DNA of 15,456 nt from PALSA-607 sp036510735 (GTDB taxonomy: Bacteria; Actinomycetota; Actinomycetes; Acidothermales; Acidothermaceae): NCBI GenBank assembly GCA_036510735.1, contig DATCDK010000197.1:1-15456 (forward strand), in the 5' to 3' direction. Position 1 is the stretch's first letter. Each line of letters begins with the position of its first letter. The notes beneath the pieces are model-generated. The model did not search any database. It was not told where the DNA came from and saw nothing but the letters and a program-made list of their open reading frames with translations. A program made the position numbers and the translations under genes. Positions 7,035 through 14,500 of the stretch are shown in pieces.

Positions 7035-8159
7035 ATGACAACTCGATTCGGATTCGTCAGTACGTACCAGCCCACCATTTGTGGGCTCGCCACTTTCACG
7101 TCGTCCCTGTTTAACGAGCTGGTGACATCGGCTGGCAACGAGGGTCGCGTCATTCGCCTGGTCGAGACGCCGCAACCGCAGGCTGGTCCGGAGGTCGTCG
7201 GCCAAATGGTTGCCGGCGAGCCGCACAGTGCGTATCGTGCGGCCGAGTTGCTGAACGACGGTGACATCGCCATCGTGCAACACGAGTACGGCGTGTACGG
7301 CGGACCCGACGGCGACGAAATCTTGCTCCTGCTGCGCGCTCTCACCGTGCCGTCTGTCGTCGTCCTGCATACCGTTCTCAGTGCACCGACAGCGCACCAG
7401 AAGTCGGTCCTTGAGGCCGTTGTCGCATCGGCCGACGCCGTCGTGACGATGACGGCGACTGCGCACAATCGGCTTGCGACCGGCTACGCCGTCGACATGC
7501 GCAAGGTGAATGTCATTCCGCACGGCGCGCCGGCTGTCCGCAGCCACACGCTGTCGGTCCGCACGGATCGGCCGACCGTTTTGACGCGGGGCCTCATTGG
7601 TCCGGGCAAGGGCATCGAGTGGGGCATCGAGGCGATGGCCGCTCTCGCCGACCTGTACCCGACGCCGCGTTACGTCATCGCCGGTCAGACGCACCCCAAG
7701 GTGCTGTTGCGCGACGGTGAAGCCTATCGCGATCGACTCAAGGCACAGGTGGCTGCGCTCGAGCTCGGCGAGTGCGTCAGCTTCGACAGCCGCTACCGTG
7801 ACAACGTGTCCCTTGGTGAGTTGGTCGATTCAGCGGACGTCGTGTTGTTGCCGTATGACTCGACCGACCAGGTCACCTCGGGTGTTCTCATCGAGGCCGT
7901 CGGCGCGCGGAAGCCGGTCATCGCGACCCGTTTCCCGCACGCCATCGAGTTGTTGGCCGACGGTGCGGGCTTGCTCGTGCCGCAAAAGAACCCGGCAGCG
8001 ATCGCCGCAGCGCTGCGTACGTTGCTCACTGATCGCGAGGTGGCGGCCGGCATGACGAAGGCGGCTGGAGCTGCTGGGTCCGAGCTGGTGTGGGCGGCCG
8101 TTGCGCAGCGCTATCTCGACCTGGCGGGCGATCTGATCAGCGCGCGCGTGGCCGCGTGA
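7035..8159 (+). CDS. GT4-like (GT-B) glycosyltransferase, first gene of glycan operon
   Basis: This 374-residue cytoplasmic GT-B glycosyltransferase transfers a sugar from a nucleotide-sugar donor; donor and acceptor are unknown. The N-terminal acceptor domain starts FGFVSTYQPTICGLATFT. The C-terminal donor domain contains GLIGPGKGIEWGIEAM (187-202), the strand YVIAGQTHP (213-221), VVLLPYDSTDQVTSGVLIEA (269-288) and KPVIATRFPHAIELL. At the usual E-x7-E positions the sequence has Q279 and E287, with D278 adjacent. The start is unambiguous: GGAAGG (7021-7026) lies 8 bases before the ATG. Its TGA overlaps the next gene's start in a GTGA (8156-8159), so the genes are translationally coupled. Family-level call is firm; mannosyl transfer is only a guess from the GH130 partner. 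Confidence 0.9.
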   Translation: MTTRFGFVSTYQPTICGLATFTSSLFNELVTSAGNEGRVIRLVETPQPQAGPEVVGQMVAGEPHSAYRAAELLNDGDIAIVQHEYGVYGGPDGDEILLLLRALTVPSVVVLHTVLSAPTAHQKSVLEAVVASADAVVTMTATAHNRLATGYAVDMRKVNVIPHGAPAVRSHTLSVRTDRPTVLTRGLIGPGKGIEWGIEAMAALADLYPTPRYVIAGQTHPKVLLRDGEAYRDRLKAQVAALELGECVSFDSRYRDNVSLGELVDSADVVLLPYDSTDQVTSGVLIEAVGARKPVIATRFPHAIELLADGAGLLVPQKNPAAIAAALRTLLTDREVAAGMTKAAGAAGSELVWAAVAQRYLDLAGDLISARVAA

Positions 8160-9181
8160 ATACCGCCCCAGCGCTCGCGAGGCCGGTGTTCGATCACCTG
8201 CACCGGCTCACCGACGGTCGGGGACTCTTCGAGCACGCGCAGTACGAGAACCCGCGGCCTGAACATGGCTACTGCCTCGACGATGTGGCGCGCGCTCTCG
8301 TCGTGATCTGCCGCGAGCCGCGCCCGAGCCGTGCGCTGCAGGCACTCGGTCGGCACTACCTCGACTTCACGCTCTCGGCGATCGAGGCCGACGGCTCATG
8401 CCACAACAGGATGAGCATCGATGGTTCGTGGAGCGATGAGCCTGCAGTCGAGGACTGGTGGGGTCGTGCTCTGTGGGGGCTCGGTGTCGCGGCTGCGCAC
8501 GCGCCAACGCAAGCGATGCGCGCACGCGCGCTGCTGGGCTTCCGGCTCGCCGCTCGCGCTCGTTCGCCGCATCCGCGAGCGATGGCGTTTGCCGCACTCG
8601 GCGCGGGCGAACTCCTTCTGAACCGTGACGGCGAACTGTCTGCAGAGCGGTTGTTGGGCGATGCGGTGCAAGCGATCGGCCCGTCGGGCGTGGATCCTGT
8701 GTGGCCGTGGCCGCAGCCACGATTGACCTACGGCAACGGTTCGATCGTCGAGGCGCTGTTGCTCGCAGGGTCGGCGTTGCCCGATGTGACCGCACTGGAA
8801 CGCGGCTTGCAGTTGCTCGACTTCCTGCTCGAGATCGAGACACGTGACGGTCACCTGTCCGTCACACCGGTGGGAGGCCGCGGGCGCAATGACCTCTACG
8901 CAGGCTTTGACCAGCAGCCGATCGAGGTTGCCGCAATCGCCGACGCGTGCGCCCGCGCGTACGAGCTCACGCAGGACCGTCGCTGGTTGAGCGGCGTTCG
9001 CATGGCGTGGTCGTGGTTCAACGGCGACAACGACAGCGCGACGCCGATGTTCGACCCCGACACTGGCGCAGGCTTTGATGGATTGCTGCGCGACGGCCGC
9101 AATCTCAATCAAGGCGCCGAGTCGACGCTCGCGCTGCTGTCCACGGCGCAGCATGCTCAACGGCTCGCGCTGCTGCAGTGA
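8156..9181 (+). CDS. Six-hairpin (alpha/alpha)6 glycosidase-like protein
   Basis: This 341-residue protein is probably cytoplasmic, as no signal peptide is visible. It is built of Ala/Leu-rich helices punctuated by aromatic and acidic loops: YCLDDVARAL (39-48), WWGRALWGLG (101-110), WPWPQPRLTYGNG (183-195), DLYAGFDQQPIE (246-257), FNGDNDS..MFDPDTGAGFDGL (288-310) and NQGAESTLA (318-326). This fits the six-hairpin glycosidase superfamily, whose members often sit beside GT4 and GH130 genes. Candidate catalytic acids are D42, D43 and E256, but I cannot tell whether it hydrolyses, epimerises or only binds sugar. I chose GTG 8156 (GTGA overlap with the upstream stop); the frame continues back to 8090, but inside the glycosyltransferase gene. 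Its stop overlaps the GH130 start in another GTGA. Confidence 0.75.
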   Translation: MNTAPALARPVFDHLHRLTDGRGLFEHAQYENPRPEHGYCLDDVARALVVICREPRPSRALQALGRHYLDFTLSAIEADGSCHNRMSIDGSWSDEPAVEDWWGRALWGLGVAAAHAPTQAMRARALLGFRLAARARSPHPRAMAFAALGAGELLLNRDGELSAERLLGDAVQAIGPSGVDPVWPWPQPRLTYGNGSIVEALLLAGSALPDVTALERGLQLLDFLLEIETRDGHLSVTPVGGRGRNDLYAGFDQQPIEVAAIADACARAYELTQDRRWLSGVRMAWSWFNGDNDSATPMFDPDTGAGFDGLLRDGRNLNQGAESTLALLSTAQHAQRLALLQ

Positions 9182-10665
9182 CGGTTACCGAGTCCCTTGC
9201 TCGTCGCGTCGAAGCGCAGCTCGCGCCTGATCCGGCGCGTGTTGTCGCGAAATTGTTCTTGCCTGGTGAAGAACTGCCGCTGGGACGTTCACGGACCGGC
9301 GCCGTCATCGCACGGGTGCTGGCATTGCCCGAGGACGAAGTCGAGCGCGTCGCGGCTGACTTGGTCGTCGACTTCTCGCAGCGGCATCGCGAATACGTCG
9401 ACATGCTCACGGACCATGCGTCGATGATGCGCTTGCAGGCGCAGTCGACGCCGGCGATGTCAGAGGCCCGCTTGCTGGTGCTCGGGGCAAGCTTCACCGC
9501 GGAGTACGCCGTTGAAGGCGCGGCCCTGTGTAATCCCAGCGCCGTATTGCACCCTGACCAGTCAGGTCTCGTCGACGGTCAGGCGCGAGTGGCGGTCAGT
9601 CTGCGTGGCATCGGCGAAGGTCATATCTCGTCGGTTGGGTTCACCAGTGCAGTCGTTGGTCCAGGTCCGTCATGGACGTTCGAGTCTCGGGCACTACCGA
9701 TCGTTGCCGGGAGTAGCGCCCCTGCGTATTGGAAGAAGAGCCACCTGCGGGCGGTCTTGACCGACGAAGGTCGCATCGACGGGCTCGCCCGCAGCGTGCT
9801 TGCTCACCTGCCTGCGGTCTTTACCGGCGTCGATCTCGAACACGCTCTGGCTGAGGAGCGGCAGGACCTGCTGACAATGCCCGGTGGGCAAGTGACCGTC
9901 GAGTTGCTCCGCCGGCTGGTGGGCTCTGCGTACGCGGTCGGCTTCCCATCGGATCTCGAACTCAGCCAGCAGGTCCTACTTCCGTCGGCACCCGACGAGA
10001 GCAACGGCATGGAAGACGCACGGTTCGTGCGATTCACAGCGGACGACGGGGCGGTCGAGTATCGGGCGACCTATACCGCATTCGACGGTCGCAAGATCGC
10101 GCCGCGGTTGCTGATCAGCCCAGACCTGCGCACGTTCCAGGCGCACCGTCTTGCCGGGCCGGCCGCGCGCAACAAGGGCATGGCACTGTTCCCGCGCATG
10201 GTTGGTGGCCGTTACCGGTCGCTGTGCCGATCCGACGGTGAGAGCACCAGCGTCGCGACGTCCGTCGATGGGTTTGTGTGGAGCGCACCTGAGGTTATTC
10301 AGGCACCTGCGGCCTCGTGGGAAGTTCTGCAAGTTGGTAACTGCGGACCACCCATCGAGACCGACCGAGGGTGGTTGGTGTTGACCCATGGCGTCGGCCC
10401 GATGCGCATCTACTCGATCGGCGCGATCCTGCTCGACCTCGAGGATCCGACGCAAGTGATCGCCCGGCTTGATCGCCCGTTCCTGCAGCCGACGCTCGCG
10501 GAGCAAAACGGGTACGTGCCAAACGTTGTCTACTCGTGCGGTGGTCTGATTCACGACGGGCTGTTGTGGCTGCCCTATGGAATTGGCGACTCGCGCATCG
10601 GAGTGGTCTGGGCGTCGGTCGACGAACTGCTCGACGAGATGACCCCGACGCGGGCCGGCGCGTAG
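9178..10665 (+). CDS. GH130-family beta-mannoside phosphorylase or hydrolase, long form
   Basis: The 495-residue protein carries a GH130 five-bladed propeller from about residue 119 onward. Signature blocks are NPSAVLHPDQ (119-128), GEGHISSVGFTS (146-157), GMEDARFVRF (277-286, D280 being the expected catalytic Asp), RNKGMALFPR (331-340), GNCGPPIET (387-395), LTHGVG (402-407) and GYVPNVVYSCG (445-455). GH130 enzymes act on beta-mannosides, most by phosphorolysis and some by hydrolysis. R331-N332 and H404 lie where phosphorylases bind phosphate, which favours phosphorolysis without proving it. Residues 1-115 are an extra helical N-terminal region, making it longer than the typical 300-350 residues. 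No signal peptide is seen. Start GTG 9178 overlaps the previous stop (GTGA), with no clear Shine-Dalgarno, so coupled translation is likely. Confidence 0.88.
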   Translation: MTVTESLARRVEAQLAPDPARVVAKLFLPGEELPLGRSRTGAVIARVLALPEDEVERVAADLVVDFSQRHREYVDMLTDHASMMRLQAQSTPAMSEARLLVLGASFTAEYAVEGAALCNPSAVLHPDQSGLVDGQARVAVSLRGIGEGHISSVGFTSAVVGPGPSWTFESRALPIVAGSSAPAYWKKSHLRAVLTDEGRIDGLARSVLAHLPAVFTGVDLEHALAEERQDLLTMPGGQVTVELLRRLVGSAYAVGFPSDLELSQQVLLPSAPDESNGMEDARFVRFTADDGAVEYRATYTAFDGRKIAPRLLISPDLRTFQAHRLAGPAARNKGMALFPRMVGGRYRSLCRSDGESTSVATSVDGFVWSAPEVIQAPAASWEVLQVGNCGPPIETDRGWLVLTHGVGPMRIYSIGAILLDLEDPTQVIARLDRPFLQPTLAEQNGYVPNVVYSCGGLIHDGLLWLPYGIGDSRIGVVWASVDELLDEMTPTRAGA

Positions 10666-10673
10666 GCGCCGAG

Positions 10674-10720
10674 TGAAGGAATTCGGTCGCGTTTCGACGG
10701 AAAGGGACGTAATTCCTTCA
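10674..10720. terminator. Bidirectional terminator candidate between convergent genes
   Basis: TGAAGGAATT (10674-10683) is perfectly inverted as AATTCCTTCA (10711-10720), with a 27-base loop that contains a second small stem (GTCG 10686-10689 with CGAC 10695-10698). It begins 8 bases after the GH130 stop and lies before the stop of the convergent glycosyltransferase. It has no T-run on either strand, but location and symmetry fit transcription termination or mRNA 3'-end protection for both genes. Confidence 0.5.
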
Positions 10721-10747
10721 GTCGACCGGTCCGAAATGATTGACCCG

Positions 10748-10794
10748 TGAGTACGCAATCCTTCGCCACCGCTGATCCCGTGCTGCCGTACTCA
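10748..10794. repeat. 8-bp inverted repeat overlapping glycosyltransferase stop
   Basis: TGAGTACG (10748-10755) is inverted as CGTACTCA (10787-10794), 31 bases apart. The right arm includes the minus-strand TGA stop (10792-10794). On the minus strand it could form the first hairpin after the glycosyltransferase gene. Confidence 0.35.
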
Positions 10795-11799
10795 GCTGTT
10801 ACTGAGGATTGTCTCGTAGACGCGCAGGTAGTCGTCGACCATCCGTTCCGAGCCGAAGCGTGATGCCGCACGTGCACTGACCGCGCTGCGATCGAGACCG
10901 ACGGCTTGCTCCACGGCCGCGACGGCGCCATCGACGTCGTGCACCAGGAAGCCGGTCACGCCCTCGTCGACAACCTCGGACATCGACCCTCTCCGGTAGG
11001 CGATGACGGGAGTGCCGCACGCCATTGCCTCGACAACCGAGAGGCCGAACGGCTCGTCGAACGCGATCGGATGAAGCAGTACGGCGGCCGACCCAAGCAC
11101 GTCGGCGCGTTGCTCCGGGCCGATCGATCCGAGATAACGGATCTGGTCGCCGTCCACTCGTGGCTTGATCTCTTCGGCGAAGTACCGCTCGTCCTGCACG
11201 ATGCCGCAGATCACCAGTCGTCGTCCGGCGAGCTTGGCGATCCTGATCGCATCGGCTGTGCCCTTGTCGGGATGGATGCGGCCGAACACCACGAGATCGT
11301 CGCCGGGTCTGGTGTTCAGCGGCAACTGCGCGAGATCGACGCCGTGATAGATCGTCGCGATGTAGTCGAGTTCGGGGGAGCGGTCGGCGTCCGAGATCGC
11401 GACGTAGTGCGAGCGCGCCTGCTTGTACGCGGGCAATATGCCTGCGCCGGAAAATCCGTGGATCGTCGTGACCATCGGGGCCGCGCAGTGGGCCGCAAAT
11501 GCGAGCGGCAACCAATCGAGTTGATTGTGCACGAGGTCAAAGTTCTTCGACTCACTCAGGGCGTTGGCGACGTGCAGCGCTTCCCAGATCCGGCCATCCA
11601 TCGACGGATCCTCGGCGTAACCGTGCGGGCTGACGCCACGCAGTTGCGCATCGGTGTGCGAATCCAGCGTCGCGAACAACGTCACGTCGACGCCCCGAGC
11701 AACCAGACCTTCGGTGAGCAGGCTCGTCACGAGTTCCCACGGGCCGTAGTGCACCGGCGGCGTCCGCCAGGCGATCGGCGCCAGCATCGCCACCTTCAC
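10792..11799 (-). CDS. GT4-family glycosyltransferase
   Basis: This 335-residue GT-B enzyme has the clear GT4 pattern. The N-terminus is VKVAMLAPIAWRTPP, followed by HYGPWELVTSLLTEGL (a loop after the first strand), TTIHGFSG (about 111-118), FGRIHPDKG (172-180) and the donor-site E-x7-E motif, E249 and E257, in FDEPFGLSVVEAMACGTPV. It is a soluble or membrane-associated retaining transferase; donor and acceptor are unknown. The frame extends to 11889, but homologous proteins begin near the MLAPIAWRTPP strand, so I chose GTG 11799; no strong Shine-Dalgarno is visible. It is convergent with the GT4/six-hairpin/GH130 operon and divergent from the GH44 gene. It probably works with the former. Confidence in function at family level is high. 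Confidence 0.92.
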   Translation of the reverse strand: MKVAMLAPIAWRTPPVHYGPWELVTSLLTEGLVARGVDVTLFATLDSHTDAQLRGVSPHGYAEDPSMDGRIWEALHVANALSESKNFDLVHNQLDWLPLAFAAHCAAPMVTTIHGFSGAGILPAYKQARSHYVAISDADRSPELDYIATIYHGVDLAQLPLNTRPGDDLVVFGRIHPDKGTADAIRIAKLAGRRLVICGIVQDERYFAEEIKPRVDGDQIRYLGSIGPEQRADVLGSAAVLLHPIAFDEPFGLSVVEAMACGTPVIAYRRGSMSEVVDEGVTGFLVHDVDGAVAAVEQAVGLDRSAVSARAASRFGSERMVDDYLRVYETILSNS

Positions 11800-11860
11800 G
11801 CGTGACTGACCGGCCGCAGGCTCATAGCCGCATTGTTGCCGATAGTCCCGGGGCCTTGGG

Positions 11861-11878
11861 CCGATGGGGGGAAATCGG
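11861..11878. promoter_or_regulatory. Inverted repeat in GT4/GH44 divergent region
   Basis: CCGAT (11861-11865) and ATCGG (11874-11878) flank GGGGGGAA. The site lies 34 bases before the -10-like TAGGCT of the GH44 gene, a reasonable place for an operator controlling either divergent gene. Short arms make this tentative. Confidence 0.25.
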
Positions 11879-11911
11879 TCGGAAGTCACCCAATCCGGGA
11901 CGTCGTGGCCC

Positions 11912-11917
11912 TAGGCT
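11912..11917 (+). promoter_or_regulatory. -10 element suggesting a leaderless GH44 transcript
   Basis: TAGGCT (11912-11917, pattern TANNNT) ends 7 bases before ATG 11925 and there is no Shine-Dalgarno, the spacing expected when transcription starts at the start codon. No good -35 is visible 17-18 bases upstream. Confidence 0.35.
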
Positions 11918-11924
11918 CGTGCGC

Positions 11925-14462
11925 ATGCTGCGGAGGGTCACTCGGGCCACGCTCGTCGTCGCCGTTCTTGCGGCAGTGGCCGCTGTGCCAGCAGGCGCGC
12001 TGACCTCCGCGGCCGCCGCCAGCGCCGGACCAGCGCTCACCGTCGATGCGGCCGCGGGCCGGCACGCGATCAGCAGCGACGTCTACGGCATGAACTTCAG
12101 CGACGCGGCGCTGGCGACCGAGCTCGGTCTGACCGCCGACAGATGGGGCGGCAACAGCACCAGCCGCTACAACTACGCGAACAACACCCACAACACGGGC
12201 AGCGATTACTACTTCGAGAACATCGTCGACTCGACGTCACTCGACTCGTTCGTGGCGGCTGACCTGGCGCACGGCGACAACCCGCTGGTCACCGTGCCGG
12301 CGATGGGATGGGTGTCGAAGACTTCGCCCTCGTCGCATCCGTTCGACTGCGGCTTCAAGGTTTCTGTCTACGGCGCGCAACAGTCGACCGATCCGTTCGA
12401 CGCCAACTGCGGGAACGGCAAGCACACCAACGGAACGCAGATCACCGGCAAGTCGCCGTCCGATACGTCGGTGGCTGAAAACGGCGCGTTCGATCAGGCG
12501 ATGGTGGCGCATCTCGTGTCGAAGTACGGCACTGCGGCGAGCGGCGGTGTGCGTAGCTATGAGATCGACAACGAGCCGTCGCTGTGGAGCAGCACGCACG
12601 TCGATGTGCATCCCGCGCCCCTGAGCTACAACGAGTTGTGGACCAAGTCGCTCGCGGCCGCTCAGGGAATCAAGGCCGCAGATCCGAGCGCGACAGTCGA
12701 CGGGCCGGGCGATTGGGGCTGGTGCGCCTACTTCTACGCGCCCGACGATCCGGGTGGGTGCGGACCTGGTCCGGACAAGCAGGCACACGGGAACCTGCCG
12801 CTGGCCGCGTGGTACCTGCAGCAGTTCGCCGCCTATGACAAGGCGCACGGCCAGCGGCTGCTCGACTATTTCGACGAGCACTTCTATCCGCAGGAGACCG
12901 GAGTCGCGTTGTCGACGGTGGGCAGCGCCGCGACGCAGGCCCTGCGGTTGCGGTCGACCCGTGCGCTGTGGGACCCGACCTACACCGACGAATCGTGGAC
13001 CGCGGATCTTGGCCTCGGGCCGGTCGAGCTGATCCCGCGGATGAAGCAGTGGGTCGCGCAGTACTACTCGGGCACGAAGATCGCGATCAGTGAATACAAC
13101 TGGGGCGGTCTCGAGTCGATGAACGGTGCACTCGCGGAAGCAGATGTTCTGGGGATTTTCGGTGCCCAGGGCGTCGATCGCGCGCAGTTGTGGAGCCCGC
13201 CGGCGTCGTCCAGTCCTGGCGCTTTCGCGTTTCGCATGTACCGCAACTACGACGGCCACGGTTCGCGATTCGGTGACGAGAGCGTTGCGGCGTCGAGTGC
13301 AGACCAAGGCCAGCTCTCTGTGTACGCTGCGCAGCGTACGACCGACGGCGCACTGACGGTGCAGGTCATCAACAAGACCGGGGGCGACCTGACGAGCACG
13401 CTCGCGGTGCACAACGCGTCGACATCCGCAGCCCAGGTATTTACTTACAGCGCAGCAAATCCGAACGCAATCGTGCAAGGCACAGACGCGAACTTCTCGG
13501 CGGGTTCCGTCTCGCACACCTACCCCGCCAATAGCATCACGCTGCTCGTCATCCCGACCGACATCGCGGTGTCGCGACTCGGAGGAGCCAACCGCGATGC
13601 GACCGCGGCGGCAGTTGCCCTTGCAGCGTTTCCGACTGCGGGATCGGCGAAGGCTGTCGTGCTCGCGCGCGACGACGTGTACGCCGACGGACTGACCGGT
13701 TCACCGCTGGCCAGTGCACTTGGTGGTCCGCTGCTGCTGACAAACCCGGCGGTCCTGTCTGCAGATGCGCGGTCGGCGATCACTCATTCGCTAGCTACCG
13801 GCGGCAAGATCTACCTGCTTGGTGGTACGAGTGCGATCAGCGCGGCGACAGCGGCGACACTGACAGGGCTCGGGTACACGGCCGTGCGCATTGGCGGCAC
13901 GGATCGCTACGCGACGGCCAGTCTCATCGCCGATCAGATCGCGGCCACCCACATGGTCAACCACATCTACCTGGCGACGGGGCTGAATTTCCCGGACGCC
14001 GAGTCGGCAGCCGATGCCGCGGCGGTGACCACCGGAGTAGTGCTTCTCACTGACGGGACGGCGGTAGCGGCCGAGACAGCGCAATGGGAGAGCGCGCACC
14101 CGGGCATGACGGTCGTCGCGATCGGAGGGTCCGCGGCCGCGGCCGATCCTTCTGCGACGCCGATTGTCGGTGCGGATCGCTACGCGACAGCGGCAAAGGT
14201 CGCCGCGAGCGTCTTGCCCACCCCTGCCGGTGTCGTGATCGCGACCGGCGCCAACTTCCCCGATGGACTCGCCGGTGCCGCCTACGCAGCGCATTTCGGC
14301 TGGGCGATGGTGCTGGTGGCGCCTGGTTCGACGACGCTGAACGCCGACCAGGCCAGCTATCTGCACGCAGCATCGAGCACGGTGAAGACGCTGGTCACAA
14401 TCGGTCAGACGGCTGCTGTTCCGCCCGCCACGGTGAGCGCGGTGTTGTCGGGGCTCGGCTGA
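11925..14462 (+). CDS. Secreted GH44 beta-glucanase with three C-terminal CWB2 repeats
   Basis: The 845-residue protein begins with a Sec signal peptide (RR at 3-4, hydrophobic 9-25, Ala-rich cleavage region ending about 34). GH44 catalytic region: DVYGMNFSDAAL (52-63), DRWGGNSTSRYNY (72-84), EIDNEPSLW (213-221) with predicted acid/base E217, and ISEYNWGG (388-395) with predicted nucleophile E390. Their 173-residue separation equals that of the characterised GH44 endoglucanase pair (E186/E359). A beta-sandwich (about 460-545) follows, as usual for GH44. Then come three cell-wall-binding type 2 repeats, starting RLGGANRDATA (about 551), RIGGTDRYATA (655) and IVGADRYATA (747). GH44 enzymes cleave beta-1,4-glucans such as xyloglucan or carboxymethylcellulose. 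The CWB2 repeats should hold the enzyme on the cell surface. GTG 11919 is an alternative start; the frame extends to 11802 without a good signal. Confidence 0.9.
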   Translation: MLRRVTRATLVVAVLAAVAAVPAGALTSAAAASAGPALTVDAAAGRHAISSDVYGMNFSDAALATELGLTADRWGGNSTSRYNYANNTHNTGSDYYFENIVDSTSLDSFVAADLAHGDNPLVTVPAMGWVSKTSPSSHPFDCGFKVSVYGAQQSTDPFDANCGNGKHTNGTQITGKSPSDTSVAENGAFDQAMVAHLVSKYGTAASGGVRSYEIDNEPSLWSSTHVDVHPAPLSYNELWTKSLAAAQGIKAADPSATVDGPGDWGWCAYFYAPDDPGGCGPGPDKQAHGNLPLAAWYLQQFAAYDKAHGQRLLDYFDEHFYPQETGVALSTVGSAATQALRLRSTRALWDPTYTDESWTADLGLGPVELIPRMKQWVAQYYSGTKIAISEYNWGGLESMNGALAEADVLGIFGAQGVDRAQLWSPPASSSPGAFAFRMYRNYDGHGSRFGDESVAASSADQGQLSVYAAQRTTDGALTVQVINKTGGDLTSTLAVHNASTSAAQVFTYSAANPNAIVQGTDANFSAGSVSHTYPANSITLLVIPTDIAVSRLGGANRDATAAAVALAAFPTAGSAKAVVLARDDVYADGLTGSPLASALGGPLLLTNPAVLSADARSAITHSLATGGKIYLLGGTSAISAATAATLTGLGYTAVRIGGTDRYATASLIADQIAATHMVNHIYLATGLNFPDAESAADAAAVTTGVVLLTDGTAVAAETAQWESAHPGMTVVAIGGSAAAADPSATPIVGADRYATAAKVAASVLPTPAGVVIATGANFPDGLAGAAYAAHFGWAMVLVAPGSTTLNADQASYLHAASSTVKTLVTIGQTAAVPPATVSAVLSGLG

Positions 14463-14477
14463 TTGCGTCTGAGCTGA

Positions 14478-14491
14478 CCTGCCCTGGCAGG
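14478..14491 (+). promoter_or_regulatory. Hairpin overlapping the SIP ribosome-binding site
   Basis: CCTGCC-CT-GGCAGG is a perfect 6-bp inverted repeat (14478-14491). Its right arm contains most of the AGGA (14489-14492) that lies 8 bases before GTG 14501. It could mask the ribosome-binding site, or be the weak end-of-transcript hairpin of the GH44 gene 16 bases upstream. The 2-base loop would force the stem to open slightly. Confidence 0.35.
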
Positions 14492-14500
14492 ATCGTGTGT

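Noticed and set aside
8396..9160. 254-codon minus-strand frame inside the six-hairpin gene
   Set aside because: It is an antisense shadow of a conserved, translationally coupled gene and has no recognisable domain.
12237..13517. 426-codon open frame antisense to the GH44 gene
   Set aside because: It is the codon-aligned shadow common in high-GC genes, with no domain, no ribosome-binding site and biased Arg/His composition.
14084..14500. Upstream extension of the SIP frame
   Set aside because: It runs within the CWB2-coding end of the GH44 gene in another frame; AGGA and family length support GTG 14501.
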